Shown piece by piece: positions 52,574-61,954 of a stretch of 64,000 bases of DNA. The notes below the pieces were generated by a model. It saw only the letters and a program-made list of their open reading frames with translations, had not been told where the DNA came from and made no database searches. A program made the position numbers and the translations under genes. The stretch lies in contig CAIVPZ010000010.1 of NCBI GenBank assembly GCA_903907955.1, forward strand, positions 1 through 64,000, given 5' to 3'. Source of the stretch: an uncultured Acetobacteraceae bacterium. GTDB taxonomy: Bacteria; Pseudomonadota; Alphaproteobacteria; Acetobacterales; Acetobacteraceae. Numbering within the stretch: position 1 is the first letter of the stretch; every line of letters begins with the position of its first letter.

Positions 52574-53416
52574 CTATGCGGCAGCACTCTGGCCCAGCCG
52601 CCGGGCCAATCTGCCGTGCCGAAACGCCCCCCAAAGCGCCGCCCCGATCGCCCCGGCATAGATGGAATCAGGATGATTCCGGATGGGCTGCGGCACTTTC
52701 TCCTTCCGCAGCGCCTCCTGCATCGCCGCGACCAGCCCCTCGTCCAGCGCCAGCCCGCCGGTCATCAGCACCGTGCCGTCGATGCTGCCCACCGTCTTCA
52801 GCAGCTTGGCCAGCCGGTCGGCCATCGACAGGTGGATGCCCTTGAGGATGTTGGGCGCCAGGATGCCGCGCGAGACCATGTTGATGACATCGGTTTCCGC
52901 CAGCACGGCGCAGATGCCGCTGACACGCTCGGGGTCGTCGGCCTGGCGCGACAGCGTGCCGATCTCGTCCTGGGCGATGCCGAGATAGCGGGCGATGTTT
53001 TCCAGGAACTGCCCGGAGCCCGAGGCGCACTGGCTGGTCATGCGGTAGCTCAGCACCTTCCCCCGTGCATCGATGCGGGTGGCGCGGCCGTGCAGCGCCC
53101 CCACGTCGAGCGCGGCGCGGGCCTGCGGGTCAAGATAGATGGCGCCGCGCGCATGCGTGGTCATGGAGTAGAAATGGCCGGTGTGGAAATCCAGCAACTC
53201 GCCCTCGCCGGTGGTGGCGACGTAGCCCACGTCGTCGGGTCGCAGCCCGGCCTCCGCCAGCACCTGCGCGTAGGCACCGGTGGCAAGCTGGAACGGATCG
53301 CGCTGGCGCACGCGGTCGGTGCGGCGCGCCAGCCACTGCGTGGCCGCGCCGTCCACCGCGAACAGCACGGTCTTGACCGCGCCGGTGCCGATGTCGATGC
53401 CTGCGGTGACGACCAT
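52574..53416 (-). CDS. badG: ATP-dependent benzoyl-CoA reductase, ATPase subunit BadG/BcrD
   Basis: 280 residues, ASKHA-fold ATPase. GIDIGTGAVKTVLFAVDG is the phosphate-1 loop, SQCASGSGQFLENIARYLG bears a [4Fe-4S] cysteine region, and VLMTGGLALDEGLVAAM is the adenosine motif. Its size fits BcrD/BadG (about 280). Together with BadF it hydrolyses ATP to push electrons to the active-site subunits during two-electron dearomatisation of benzoyl-CoA. Last gene of badDEFG; 12 bases after badF. A 2-hydroxyacyl-CoA dehydratase activator is excluded by the presence of two different ATPase genes (inference from the family). Confidence 0.9.
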   Translation of the reverse strand: MVVTAGIDIGTGAVKTVLFAVDGAATQWLARRTDRVRQRDPFQLATGAYAQVLAEAGLRPDDVGYVATTGEGELLDFHTGHFYSMTTHARGAIYLDPQARAALDVGALHGRATRIDARGKVLSYRMTSQCASGSGQFLENIARYLGIAQDEIGTLSRQADDPERVSGICAVLAETDVINMVSRGILAPNILKGIHLSMADRLAKLLKTVGSIDGTVLMTGGLALDEGLVAAMQEALRKEKVPQPIRNHPDSIYAGAIGAALWGAFRHGRLARRLGQSAAA

Positions 53417-53427
53417 GCGCCCCTCCC

Positions 53428-54717
53428 TCAGCCTGCCGCGCGGCGCGCGAAGGCAGCGGCCCCGAGCGCGCCGGTATAGATCGAGTCCGGATTGATGTTG
53501 ATTTCCACCGCGCCGTAGTTCTCGGCGATGAGCTGACGCAGTTCCTTCACCGCCGCTTCGTTCTTGGCGACGCCGCCGGTGAAGGTGAACTGGTCGCGCA
53601 CGCCGCCGGAGCGCGAAATGATCGACATGGCGCGCAGGATGATGGCGCGGTGCAGCCCGGCCATGATGTCCTCGCGCTTTTCGCCGAGCGCCAGCCGGTC
53701 GCGCAGTTCCGCCCCGGCGAACACCGTGCAGGTGGAGTTGATGCGCACCGTGCGGGTGGCCTTCATGGCGAGCGGGCCAAGCTCGTGCAGCCCCATGTTC
53801 ATCTCGTCGGCGATGTAGCCGAGATAGCGCCCGCAGCCGGCGGCGCAGCGGTCGTTCATCTGGAAGTTCTCGACGATGCCGGCGGCATCCACCTGGATCG
53901 CCTTGGTGTCCTGGCCGCCGATGTCGAGCACGGTGCGCGTGTCCGGATACATCATGTGCGCACCAAGCCCGTGGCAAAGGATTTCCGAGCGGATCTTTTC
54001 CTTCGGGAACGGCAGGGTGACGCGGCCGTAGCCGGTGCCGACCTGGGCGGTATCCTCCAGCGGAATGTCCAGTGCCGTGTGCACGACCTGCGACAGGCTG
54101 TCGGCGTCAGCGTGGATGCGCGCGAGCGCACGCAGGAACCCATCGCGCATCTCCTCGTGCGGCGGGCGGTTCTCCACCTCGATGATGGCCTTGTCATACA
54201 CGTTCAGCAGCGGGTCGTAGGACAGCGCGGCTTCCCTGGCGACCTCCTGCGCCACCGCCATGAAGCGCGAGCCGGCGATGTCGCGAAAGAAATCCGACTT
54301 GCGGCGGGCGCCGGGCGCGAACAGGGCGGGCGCCTCCGCGCGCAGTCGCACGAACACCGCCTCGATCGCCTCGCGCATCGCGCCGCCGGTGTCGCGGAAA
54401 CGTTCGGCGCGGGTGTGCGCGCGGCAGGTTTCGGACAGATCGGCGAGTTGGTCGAGGAACTGCTCAAGCCGGAAGCTGCGGTCGAGATCGGCGAGGAAGG
54501 TGTCGATCTCCGCGGACAGATCGGGAAGCGCCGCCAGCCCGCGCCGCACCAGCGTAAAGCGGGTGGCGATCAGCGCTTCGTAGCGCGCCACCCGACAGGC
54601 GGTGTCGTAGTTAGAACGGGAATTGGTGATCCCGCGCCCCAGCACATCCAGATTTTCGTCCAGCACCACCGCCTTGGTGGTGGTGGAGCCGAGGTCAACG
54701 CCGATGAAGCAGCGCAT
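53428..54717 (-). CDS. badF: ATP-dependent benzoyl-CoA reductase, ATPase subunit BadF/BcrA
   Basis: 429 residues. [18 protein letters not shown] at the N-terminus is the ATP P-loop motif; [24 protein letters not shown] contains the [4Fe-4S] cysteines; [18 protein letters not shown] is the adenosine motif. Residues about 55-200 are an extra helical insert, which occurs in the Thauera/Rhodopseudomonas (bcr/bad) type and gives the 430-residue length. With BadG it forms the ATPase module. Located 17 bases before badE's stop, same strand; all four subunits are clearly cotranscribed. Confidence 0.93.
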   Translation of the reverse strand: MRCFIGVDLGSTTTKAVVLDENLDVLGRGITNSRSNYDTACRVARYEALIATRFTLVRRGLAALPDLSAEIDTFLADLDRSFRLEQFLDQLADLSETCRAHTRAERFRDTGGAMREAIEAVFVRLRAEAPALFAPGARRKSDFFRDIAGSRFMAVAQEVAREAALSYDPLLNVYDKAIIEVENRPPHEEMRDGFLRALARIHADADSLSQVVHTALDIPLEDTAQVGTGYGRVTLPFPKEKIRSEILCHGLGAHMMYPDTRTVLDIGGQDTKAIQVDAAGIVENFQMNDRCAAGCGRYLGYIADEMNMGLHELGPLAMKATRTVRINSTCTVFAGAELRDRLALGEKREDIMAGLHRAIILRAMSIISRSGGVRDQFTFTGGVAKNEAAVKELRQLIAENYGAVEININPDSIYTGALGAAAFARRAAG

Positions 54718-54734
54718 GAGTTCCCTCTCCCGCC

Positions 54735-56033
54735 TCAGGCCGCAGCGGCGGCAATGGCGCCACGCTTCTGCTCGATCATCTGCAGGTAGCTCTCCAGCCG
54801 GTTGCGCACGTTGGCCGGCGAGAAATAGCGCGGGTCCACCAGATCGGTTTCGATGAAGGCGGCCGGCTTGCCGGTGCGCCGCTCGATCTCGCGCAGCATG
54901 AGCAACTGGCCGGCGGAAAAACTGTTGCAGCTCTTGATCGAGTTGATCAGCAGCCCGTCGGCCTGGTAGTCGGCCATGTATTGCTCGATCAGGTCGATGC
55001 GGGAGGGCAGGTTGCGGTTGGTGTAGCAACCGAGGCAGTACTCGGCGAGCGACTCCAGCGGGCGGTCGGGATCATGGCGGAAACCGAGATCGTACAGCCC
55101 ACCCACCTTGGTGTAGGTGCTGGCCACCACCACGGCGCCTTCATCGTAGAACATCTTCCAGAACTCGTGGAAGCTCGGCCAGCTTGGCGGGCCTTCGACC
55201 ACCAGGCGGTAGCGTTCCGGGTGCGCTTTGCCGTCGGGGGTGATCGGGCCTGCACCGGCTTCGATGCGTTGCGCGATTTCACTGCGCAGCAGGCGGTAGT
55301 AGTCGGTGGCGTCGGCGGTGCCGCGAAAGGCGGTGAAGATCGGGCCGATATAGTAGACGCCGCCGAAATACGCGTCGATCGGCGAGGGCCGGTGCTTCGC
55401 CGATTCCAGCACCCAGACGAAATCCTCCTCGGCGCGCGCCGATTCCCGCAGATTCTCGCGCAGCCGGTCGATGTCGAATTTCGTTCCCGACGCGCGCTCA
55501 AGCTTGGGGATCACTTCCTCGCGCAACTGCTTCACGACATAGGCGATCATCGCCTTGGTGGCGTGCCCCTCCCCTTCATAGGGCACGTGCAGCATGGCGG
55601 TTTCGCATTTGTAATGCTGACGCAACAGTTCGAACCACTTCATGAAAGTGAAGCAGCCGGTGTAGGACAGCAGCAGCAGATCGGGCGGTGGCAGCGCGCG
55701 GCCATCGGGGCCGATATTGCCGCGGGCGATCATGCCCAGATCGGCCTTCACATAGGCGCAGACATCCTCGGAATGGCCGCGCTTTTCCGCCTCCTGGATG
55801 AGCGGGCCGCTCTTCTTGCGCATGCCGTTCTGGATGGCGTTGATCTCGGGCAGGTTGTTGACCATGTCGAAGCACATGATCAGCTCGTTCAGATTGCCCG
55901 GCACGAAGGTCGAGACCACGCGGCGGCCGGTCGCCTGCGCCCCGGCCAGCAGATCGTAGTTGGCCGCGATCATCGTCTTCTGCTTCAGCATCGAAGCTTC
56001 CTTGACGATTTCGGCCGTCCTTGACCCGCTCAT
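54735..56033 (-). CDS. badE: ATP-dependent benzoyl-CoA reductase subunit BadE/BcrB
   Basis: 432 residues. The active-site module subunit of the HgdB/BcrB family: [75 protein letters not shown] and [21 protein letters not shown], the cysteines that bind the [4Fe-4S] cluster and the substrate pocket. Dimer partner of BadD. ATG 56033 is chosen (MSGSRTAE), overlapping the badD stop by 4 bases. Length matches BcrB (about 430). Confidence 0.93.
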   Translation of the reverse strand: MSGSRTAEIVKEASMLKQKTMIAANYDLLAGAQATGRRVVSTFVPGNLNELIMCFDMVNNLPEINAIQNGMRKKSGPLIQEAEKRGHSEDVCAYVKADLGMIARGNIGPDGRALPPPDLLLLSYTGCFTFMKWFELLRQHYKCETAMLHVPYEGEGHATKAMIAYVVKQLREEVIPKLERASGTKFDIDRLRENLRESARAEEDFVWVLESAKHRPSPIDAYFGGVYYIGPIFTAFRGTADATDYYRLLRSEIAQRIEAGAGPITPDGKAHPERYRLVVEGPPSWPSFHEFWKMFYDEGAVVVASTYTKVGGLYDLGFRHDPDRPLESLAEYCLGCYTNRNLPSRIDLIEQYMADYQADGLLINSIKSCNSFSAGQLLMLREIERRTGKPAAFIETDLVDPRYFSPANVRNRLESYLQMIEQKRGAIAAAAA

Positions 56034-57199
56034 GGCTCGCTCCACAGCTTGATGGAATCGGCGAAGGTGCCGGCCTGCTCGCGGATGGGCTGCATCTGGC
56101 CGGAGTTCTCGGCATATTTGAAGGCGATGTAGGGGATGTTGTGGCGCGCCAGCACGGTCTGCAGCATCGGCCGGTCGAGCAGCGCCGGGTCGCAGAAACT
56201 GGGGCAGGCGAAGATCACCCCCTCGGCGTCGGTGCGGCGTACCGCTTCAACCAGGTGCAGGCCCTTGCGTTCCTCATCCGGTTCGTATTTCGCCGCCATG
56301 TTGACCGAGTTGTGCAGATAGGCGCCGGCAAGCGCGGCGATCGGGTCGCCTTCCGCCGGCACGTCGGATTTCTCCCAGCGATTGACAAGAAGAAAATCGT
56401 CATCGACGATGTAGCAGCCGGCCAGCTCGATCGACTTGATCAGGTTCAACGGCGGCTGCTCGCAGAAGGCCCCGGTTACGACCACGCGGGAATTGTCGCG
56501 CATCGGCCGCTTTTCCGCCGCGGCGGCCTCCAGGTAGGCGTCCAGCATGCGGTTGTGCTCCTCCACCGCCAGCACCATGCCGGCCCGCATGAGCAGGTAG
56601 ACCTCCGCCGCCGGCGCCTGCCACGGCATGCGGGCGCGCAACGCATACACCGCGCGCACCAGCCGGCGATTCTCGTTGTACAGCGCGATGGACGCGCGGA
56701 TCGCATCGTCGGTCACCGCATGCGCGGCCAGCTCGGCCAGCAGCGCGCGCAGTTCGGTCAGTTCGTGGATGTAGAAAGTGCCGCCGATATGGTCGGAAAA
56801 ATTCTGCGGCACGTCGAAATAGCGTGCCCGAACCTTCGGGAACAATATCTTCCACATGCCGGAGAGGTTGCGGATGACGTCGCAGGTGCTGGGGAACAGC
56901 ATGGCATCGACGAAATCGAGCCGTCCGGTAACCGCCAGTTCGAGGGTGGAGCGCGGAATGCGGCAGATGTAGCTCTGATAGTAGGCGTCGCCGTGGATCA
57001 CCTCCAACTGGTCGCCGCCGCCCAGCACGCCCAGCGGCAGGCCGCCGGCGGCGTGGATCAGTTCGCGCGGCACATAGAAAGGCATGTAGCCGACCACGAA
57101 CCGGCCCGGCACCGCGGCTTTCCAGTCGCGCGCGGCACGGAAGTGTAGATCATCGAAGATATGCTGGCAGCGGTCGATGATGTCAGCGCTGGCGGCCAT
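56030..57199 (-). CDS. badD: ATP-dependent benzoyl-CoA reductase subunit BadD/BcrC
   Basis: 389 residues, HgdB/BcrC family. GYMPFYVPRELIHAAGGLPLGVLGG, YYQSYICRIPRSTLELAV, FPSTCDVIRNLSGMWKILFP and CEQPPLNLIKSIELAGCYIVDDDFL contain the cluster cysteines and substrate-binding segments. It binds the [4Fe-4S] cluster and benzoyl-CoA with BadE. First gene of the badDEFG operon. ATG 57199 opens MAASADIIDRCQ; an in-frame start 57 bases upstream is rejected. A short palindrome at 57321-57342 could be a regulator site. No ferredoxin, hydratase or dehydrogenase of the pathway is nearby. Confidence 0.92.
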   Translation of the reverse strand: MAASADIIDRCQHIFDDLHFRAARDWKAAVPGRFVVGYMPFYVPRELIHAAGGLPLGVLGGGDQLEVIHGDAYYQSYICRIPRSTLELAVTGRLDFVDAMLFPSTCDVIRNLSGMWKILFPKVRARYFDVPQNFSDHIGGTFYIHELTELRALLAELAAHAVTDDAIRASIALYNENRRLVRAVYALRARMPWQAPAAEVYLLMRAGMVLAVEEHNRMLDAYLEAAAAEKRPMRDNSRVVVTGAFCEQPPLNLIKSIELAGCYIVDDDFLLVNRWEKSDVPAEGDPIAALAGAYLHNSVNMAAKYEPDEERKGLHLVEAVRRTDAEGVIFACPSFCDPALLDRPMLQTVLARHNIPYIAFKYAENSGQMQPIREQAGTFADSIKLWSEP

Positions 57200-57320
57200 G
57201 GTCAGCGATGCTCCCGGTGCGCGGGGCGCCTGGCGACAGCGGACGTCATCACCCATCGGTGGGCTGGCCGGTGCATTTTCGCTTCCTCCCGTCCTGCACG
57301 CTGTCGGGCAGCGGCGCAGT

Positions 57321-57342
57321 CGTAAACCGGTATTGTTTTACG
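57321..57342. promoter_or_regulatory. Palindrome upstream of badD, possible operator
   Basis: CGTAAA (57321-57326) and TTTACG (57337-57342) form an exact 6-base inverted repeat around 10 bases, in an AT-rich stretch 122 bases before the badD start. It could bind a MarR-like (BadR) or similar regulator of benzoate genes. No known operator can be assigned. Confidence 0.35.
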
Positions 57343-57391
57343 GATTTAGCGGTGCAGCGTCAACCGCACCGAACCCTCTGCCAAAGCCGCA

Positions 57392-57652
57392 TCATTCCGC
57401 CTGGGCCTGGGTCCGCCGCCACAGCCGCGCGGCGGCAGCAGAGAGCAGGAACCCCGTCGCGGCCAGCAGCAGCGGCCAGAATCCCGCGTGCCCCACCACC
57501 ACCACCAGCGACACCGCCACCGCCAGCCGCACCGCCTGCAGCGACAGCGCCTGCCAACGCGACCCTTCCACCCACAGCCGCGCATTGCCGCCCTGGCTGG
57601 CAAAATGGGCAATGCCCGCCGCGAAGCCCAGCAGGGCGTAGAGCGCGATCAT
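57392..57652 (-). CDS. AtpR-like small membrane protein
   Basis: 86 residues with two or three membrane helices: LYALLGFAAGIAHFASQGGNARLWVEG opens it, then AVRLAVAVSLVVVVGHAGFWPLLLAATGFLLSAAA. It resembles AtpR of the Na+-type N-ATPase operons, a short protein that interacts with the ATP synthase membrane sector. No other N-ATPase gene (atpD, C, Q, B, E, F, A, G) lies in the window, so the family link is by sequence resemblance only. ATG 57652 has no clear ribosome site. It lies 76 bases after the ribosome-hibernation gene on the same strand. Confidence 0.5.
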   Translation of the reverse strand: MIALYALLGFAAGIAHFASQGGNARLWVEGSRWQALSLQAVRLAVAVSLVVVVGHAGFWPLLLAATGFLLSAAAARLWRRTQAQAE

Positions 57653-57728
57653 CCGCGCCGCCACCGGCACCGGGCCGGCCGGACTCCCCGGCCGGCAGCC
57701 GGCAAACGGAACCAGGGGCGACAGCGAT

Positions 57729-58037
57729 TCACCTGCCGTCGTGCCGGCGGACATGCTCCTGGAGGCGGCGCCGCGCCACGTCGAACGCTTCGCGAATGGC
57801 CGCATGAAGGTCGTCGCACGCTTCACGCACCAGGATCTCGCCCCCGGGCACCACCACGTCGAGGTGGACGTGGAACAGGTTGCCGGGATCGTGACCGTGG
57901 CGACCAAACTCCATCACCACGCGGCAGGAGGTAATGCGGTCGTCCAACTGCATGAGTTCGGCGGCCCGCCGCCGCACCTTTTCCTCGGCCGAGGGCGAGG
58001 GGTCGAGGTTGCGGAACGAAATCCGGAGGCTGTCCAT
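57729..58037 (-). CDS. Ribosome hibernation-promoting factor, HPF/RaiA family
   Basis: 102 residues. DSLRISFRNLDPSPSAEEKVRRRAAELMQL, the VHLDVVVPGGEILVREACDD strand and AIREAFDVARRRLQEHVRRH fit the short HPF/YfiA fold, which binds the 30S decoding centre and stabilises 70S or 100S inactive ribosomes. The short length lacks the long C-terminal dimerisation domain. ATG 58037 is chosen at the conserved start. An FNR box 55 bases upstream suggests anaerobic induction. With the AtpR-like gene downstream, it may form an anaerobic survival transcript. Confidence 0.82.
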   Translation of the reverse strand: MDSLRISFRNLDPSPSAEEKVRRRAAELMQLDDRITSCRVVMEFGRHGHDPGNLFHVHLDVVVPGGEILVREACDDLHAAIREAFDVARRRLQEHVRRHDGR

Positions 58038-58091
58038 CCACGCGCTACTCCGTTGTCGAACGACACGATAAGCCGGCCCGGGCAGGCCGCG

Positions 58092-58105
58092 TTGATCTTG
58101 ATCAA
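58092..58105. promoter_or_regulatory. FNR-type box between HPF and hyfB
   Basis: TTGATCTTGATCAA is an exact TTGAT-N4-ATCAA palindrome. Its centre is about 61 bases upstream of the HPF start (58037) on the minus strand and about 230 bases before hyfB (58328). It can serve the HPF gene directly, and possibly hyfB. Confidence 0.7.
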
Positions 58106-58327
58106 CCCAGGCGCAGCGCCGCATGCGCGGCGCAACAACCTGATGTGCGTCGCCGGGGAGAAACCACCGTATGTGCGTTGAGCAACCGCATCGGATATGC
58201 GACACTTTTCCGGCAGATTATTGCCAGACGCGATCCCGGACGGACCAAACCGACATGATGCACGCATGATTGCCACGGGGCAGAGCCAGCAGCTCGGCCA
58301 CTCGGGGCCGGTGTGGTTCCCGCGGCG

Positions 58328-60322
58328 ATGACGGTGGTGATGGTGCTTTGGTGCTGCCTCGCGCTGCTGCTGCTGGCGGTCGCGGCGGCACTGGGGGGGC
58401 GCCGGGCGTTCAGCGGTCCGCGGGTCTATGGCGGCACCGCCATCATTTGCCTGGTGGCCTTCGTCGCCGCCCTGACCGGCACCTACGGCGCTCTGGTGCT
58501 GCCGATCGGCCTGCCCTGGCTCGGTGCGCATTTCAGCGTTGACCGCCTGGCTGCGGTTTTCCTCGCCCTGATCGATCTCGGCGGCGGCGGTGCTGCGCTG
58601 TATGCGATCGGCTACGGGCGGCACGAGCACGCGCCGCGCCGCGTGCTGCCCTTCTTTCCCGCCTTCATCGCCGGCATGAACCTCGTCGTCATCGCCAACG
58701 ATGCCTATACGTTCCTGTTCGCCTGGGAGGTGATGTCGCTCGCCTCCTGGGCGCTGGTCATGTCGGACAACCGCGCGGCGGACAGCCAGCGGGCCGGTGT
58801 CGTCTACCTCATCATGGCGACCTTCAGCGCGCTGACGCTGCTGCTCGCCTTCGGCCTGCTCGCCGCCCCGCACGGCAGTTATGCTTTTGCCGACATGCGG
58901 GGCGGCACGCTGCCCGGCTGGCGGTCCGGGCTGGTGCTGGCACTGGCGCTGATCGGCGCCGGATCGAAGGCCGGGCTGATGCCGCTGCATGCCTGGCTGC
59001 CGCTCGCCCACCCCGCGGCCCCCAGCCACGTCTCCGCGCTGATGAGCGGGGTGATGACCAAGGTCGCCATCTATGCCTTCATCCGCATCGTGTTCGACCT
59101 GCTGGGGCCGTCCGTCTGGTGGTGGGCGGTGCCGGTGCTTACCGCTGGCGGCGCCGCCGCGGTGCTGGGCGTGCTGCACGCGCTGATGGAGCGCGACCTC
59201 AAGCGCCTGCTGGCCTACAGCACCATCGAGAATGTCGGCATCGTGTTCATCGGCCTCGGCCTGGCGCTGGCCTTCCGCGCCAACGCCATGCCCGACGCCG
59301 CGGCGCTGGCACTGAGCGCGGCGCTGTTTCACGCCTTCAACCACATGCTGTTCAAAAGCGTGTTGTTCTTCGGCGCCGGCAGCGTGCTGGTGGCCACCGG
59401 CGAGCGCAATATCGAACGGCTCGGCGGGCTGATCCGCGTCATGCCGATCTCGGCCGCCTGCATGCTGGTCGCCTGCATGGCGATCTCGGGGCTGCCGCCG
59501 CTGAACGGCTTCGCCTCGGAATGGCTCACCTTCCAGACCATCCTGGTCAGCCCCCGGCTGCCGCAATGGGGGTTGCGCCTGCTGGTGCCCACGGTGGGCA
59601 CGCTGCTGGCGCTCGCCGCGGCGCTGGCGGCGGCCTGCTTCGTGCGCGCCTACGGCATCGCCTGGCTCGGCCGGCCGCGCTCGGCCTGCGTCGAGACCGC
59701 GCACGAGACCGACCGCTACTCGCTGGCCGCCATGGGCATTTTCGCCGCCCTCTGCGTGCTGGCCGGTCTGTTCCCCAGCCTGCTCATCAACGGCCTCTCC
59801 GCCGCCGTGCAGCAGTTGGTGGGCAGCCGGCTGCCGTCGGAAACCGGGCTGGCCTGGCTGTCCATCGAGCCGATGGCCGACCGCAGCACCTCCTATAACG
59901 GCTTCATGGTATTCACTTTCCTCATGATCGCGGCGCTGGTCGGCTGGCTCGCGGTGCGCATCCTGGGCAGCCGGGCGGTGCGCCGCGCCCGGCTTTGGGA
60001 TTGCGGTTACCCCGATCTCGGCCCGTCCAGCCAGTACAGCGCCGCCGGCTATGCCCAGCCGATCCGCCGCGTGTTCGGCCCGCTGGTGTTCCACTCCTCC
60101 GAGACGGTGGTGATGCCACCGCCCGGCGACCTCGCGCCCGCCAGCATCCGCAAACGCACCCACGATCTGGCCTGGGAGATGCTGTACGAGCCGGTGTGCG
60201 ACGCCGTGCTGGCGCTGGCTGAACTGTTCAACCGCGTCCAGTTCTTCACCATCCGCCGCTATCTCAGCTTCGTCTTCCTGGCCCTGGTCGGGCTGCTGCT
60301 GGCGCTGACGCTATGGCAATGA
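58328..60322 (+). CDS. hyfB: Hydrogenase-4 membrane subunit HyfB
   Basis: 664 residues (GTG 58313 is a possible longer start). An MrpD/NuoL-type antiporter-like subunit: AYTFLFAWEVMSLASWALV, KAGLMPLHAWLPLAHPAAPSHVSALMSG with the conserved Lys and His, and STIENVGIVFIGLGLA. About 14 membrane helices, with an extended C-terminal domain (ARLWDCGYPDLGPSSQYSA) that marks HyfB. It translocates protons in energy-converting hydrogenases. hyfC overlaps its end by 10 bases. Confidence 0.92.
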   Translation: MTVVMVLWCCLALLLLAVAAALGGRRAFSGPRVYGGTAIICLVAFVAALTGTYGALVLPIGLPWLGAHFSVDRLAAVFLALIDLGGGGAALYAIGYGRHEHAPRRVLPFFPAFIAGMNLVVIANDAYTFLFAWEVMSLASWALVMSDNRAADSQRAGVVYLIMATFSALTLLLAFGLLAAPHGSYAFADMRGGTLPGWRSGLVLALALIGAGSKAGLMPLHAWLPLAHPAAPSHVSALMSGVMTKVAIYAFIRIVFDLLGPSVWWWAVPVLTAGGAAAVLGVLHALMERDLKRLLAYSTIENVGIVFIGLGLALAFRANAMPDAAALALSAALFHAFNHMLFKSVLFFGAGSVLVATGERNIERLGGLIRVMPISAACMLVACMAISGLPPLNGFASEWLTFQTILVSPRLPQWGLRLLVPTVGTLLALAAALAAACFVRAYGIAWLGRPRSACVETAHETDRYSLAAMGIFAALCVLAGLFPSLLINGLSAAVQQLVGSRLPSETGLAWLSIEPMADRSTSYNGFMVFTFLMIAALVGWLAVRILGSRAVRRARLWDCGYPDLGPSSQYSAAGYAQPIRRVFGPLVFHSSETVVMPPPGDLAPASIRKRTHDLAWEMLYEPVCDAVLALAELFNRVQFFTIRRYLSFVFLALVGLLLALTLWQ

Positions 60323-61269
60323 TCCAGGCCCTGCTGGCGCAGGGTGTGCAGGCGTTCCTGGTGCTGCTGGCGGCACCGCTGCTCATCGGCCATGTGCGGC
60401 GGGTGAAGGCGCGGCTGCAGCGTCGCCGCGGCCCCTCGGTGCTGCAGCCCTATCGCGACCTGCGGCGCCTGCTGCAGAAGGAGGTGGTGCTGCCGGAGAC
60501 CTCGTCCTGGCTGTTCCGCGTCGCCCCCTTCTTCATTTTCTCCGCCACCTGGGTGGCCGCCGCCCTGGTGCCCACCTTCGCCACCGACCTGCTGTTCAGC
60601 TGGTCCGGCGACCTGATCGCCATCATCGCCCTGCTCGGCACCGCGCGCTTCCTGCAGGCGCTGGTGGCGCTGGACGTCGGCACCAGCTTCGGCGGGCTCG
60701 GCTCCTCGCGCGAGGTGATGATCGCCTCGCTCGCGGAACCCGCGCTGATCATGCTGGTGTTCACCGTCGCGCTGATCGCCGGCACCACCGAACTCTCCGG
60801 CATCGCCGCCGCCGTGCTCTCGCCGACGATCGGCCTGCGCGTTTCGCTGGCGCTCGCCTTCATCGGCTTCGTCATCGTCGCCATTGCCGAGAACGCCCGC
60901 ATCCCGGTGGACAACCCCGCCACCCATCTGGAACTCACCATGGTGCACGAAGCCATGGTGCTGGAATATTCCGGCCGCTACCTGGCGGTGATCGATCTGG
61001 CGTCGGCGGTGAAGCTGGTGATGTACACCTCGCTGATCGCCTGCGTGTTCTGCCCCTGGGGGATCGCGCCGCCGGAGTCCACGCTGCCACGCTACGCCAT
61101 CGGCCTGGCGGCCTGGGCCGGCAAGATGCTGGTCGCCGGCACCGCGCTCGCCGTGTTCGAAACCATCATCGCCAAGATGCGGGTGTTCCGCGTGCCCGAC
61201 TTCCTCGGCATCGCACTCATGCTCGGCCTGCTTGGCACCCTGCTCCTGTTCGTGTCCCGAAGCCTCTGA
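60313..61269 (+). CDS. hyfC: Hydrogenase-4 membrane subunit HyfC (NuoH-like)
   Basis: 318 residues, eight membrane helices. RVKARLQRRRGPSVLQPYRDLRRLLQKEVVLPE is the NuoH-family loop that faces the quinone-like site; AENARIPVDNPATHLELTMVHEAMVLEYSGRYLA is the second conserved block with acidic residues in the proton path. Overlaps hyfB by 10 bases. Connects the membrane arm to the hydrogenase module. Confidence 0.92.
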   Translation: MAMIQALLAQGVQAFLVLLAAPLLIGHVRRVKARLQRRRGPSVLQPYRDLRRLLQKEVVLPETSSWLFRVAPFFIFSATWVAAALVPTFATDLLFSWSGDLIAIIALLGTARFLQALVALDVGTSFGGLGSSREVMIASLAEPALIMLVFTVALIAGTTELSGIAAAVLSPTIGLRVSLALAFIGFVIVAIAENARIPVDNPATHLELTMVHEAMVLEYSGRYLAVIDLASAVKLVMYTSLIACVFCPWGIAPPESTLPRYAIGLAAWAGKMLVAGTALAVFETIIAKMRVFRVPDFLGIALMLGLLGTLLLFVSRSL

Positions 61270-61285
61270 GCGGGGAACATCTGCG

Positions 61286-61954
61286 ATGATGCTGCACGAT
61301 TTCGCCTTCGACATCGCCCACATGCTGGCCGGCGCGCTGGTGCTGCTGAGCCTGATGATGCTGTATCAGGACCGGTTGTACGCGCTGATCAACGTGCTGG
61401 CGCTGCACGCGCTGGTGCTGGCGATGTCGGTGGCCTGGCAGGCCTGGGTGCATGATGCGCCGCACCTCTACATCACCGCCGGCATCGCCCTCGTGTTCAA
61501 GGCGATCGTCATCCCGATGGCGCTGCGCCGGATGGTCTTCCGCCTGCGCGTCCACCGCGAGATCGAGACGGTGGTGGGCACCGGGCTGACCATGCTGGCC
61601 GCCATCGCGCTGATCGCGCTGTCGCTGGAGGTGATGCTGCCGGTTACCGCCGGCGTCGACCCGGTGTCGCGCGAGGACATCGCGCTCGCCCTGTCGGTCG
61701 TGCTGATCGGCCTGCTGATGATGGTCACGCGGCACAATGCGGTCAGCCAGGTCGCCGGCTTCATGTCGCTGGAGAACGGCATCGTGCTGGCCGCCACCGG
61801 CGCACAGGGCATGCCGCTGGTGGTCGAGATCAGCGTCGCCTTCTCGGTGCTGATCGCCTTCATCATCATCGGCATCTTCCTGTTCCGCATCCGCGAGCGG
61901 TTCGACACGGTCGACGTGGAGGCGCTGGACGCCTTCCGGGGAGAGCGGAAATGA
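61286..61954 (+). CDS. hyfE: Hydrogenase-4 membrane subunit HyfE
   Basis: 222 residues. Six or so membrane helices; RLYALINVLALHALVLAMSVAWQAWVHDAPHLYITA, then NAVSQVAGFMSLENGIVLAATGAQGMPLVVEI is a HyfE/NuoK-like block (SLENGI). ATG 61286 sits 16 bases after the hyfC stop. hyfF begins 4 bases before its stop. Confidence 0.9.
   Translation: MMLHDFAFDIAHMLAGALVLLSLMMLYQDRLYALINVLALHALVLAMSVAWQAWVHDAPHLYITAGIALVFKAIVIPMALRRMVFRLRVHREIETVVGTGLTMLAAIALIALSLEVMLPVTAGVDPVSREDIALALSVVLIGLLMMVTRHNAVSQVAGFMSLENGIVLAATGAQGMPLVVEISVAFSVLIAFIIIGIFLFRIRERFDTVDVEALDAFRGERK

Noticed and set aside
56436-56449. FNR-like TTGATCAGGTTCAA
   Set aside because: Imperfect palindrome inside the badD coding sequence, not near any start.
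57914-60163. 749-codon minus-strand open frame
   Set aside because: Antisense shadow of hyfB and the HPF region; low-complexity His/Gln/Arg-rich translation.
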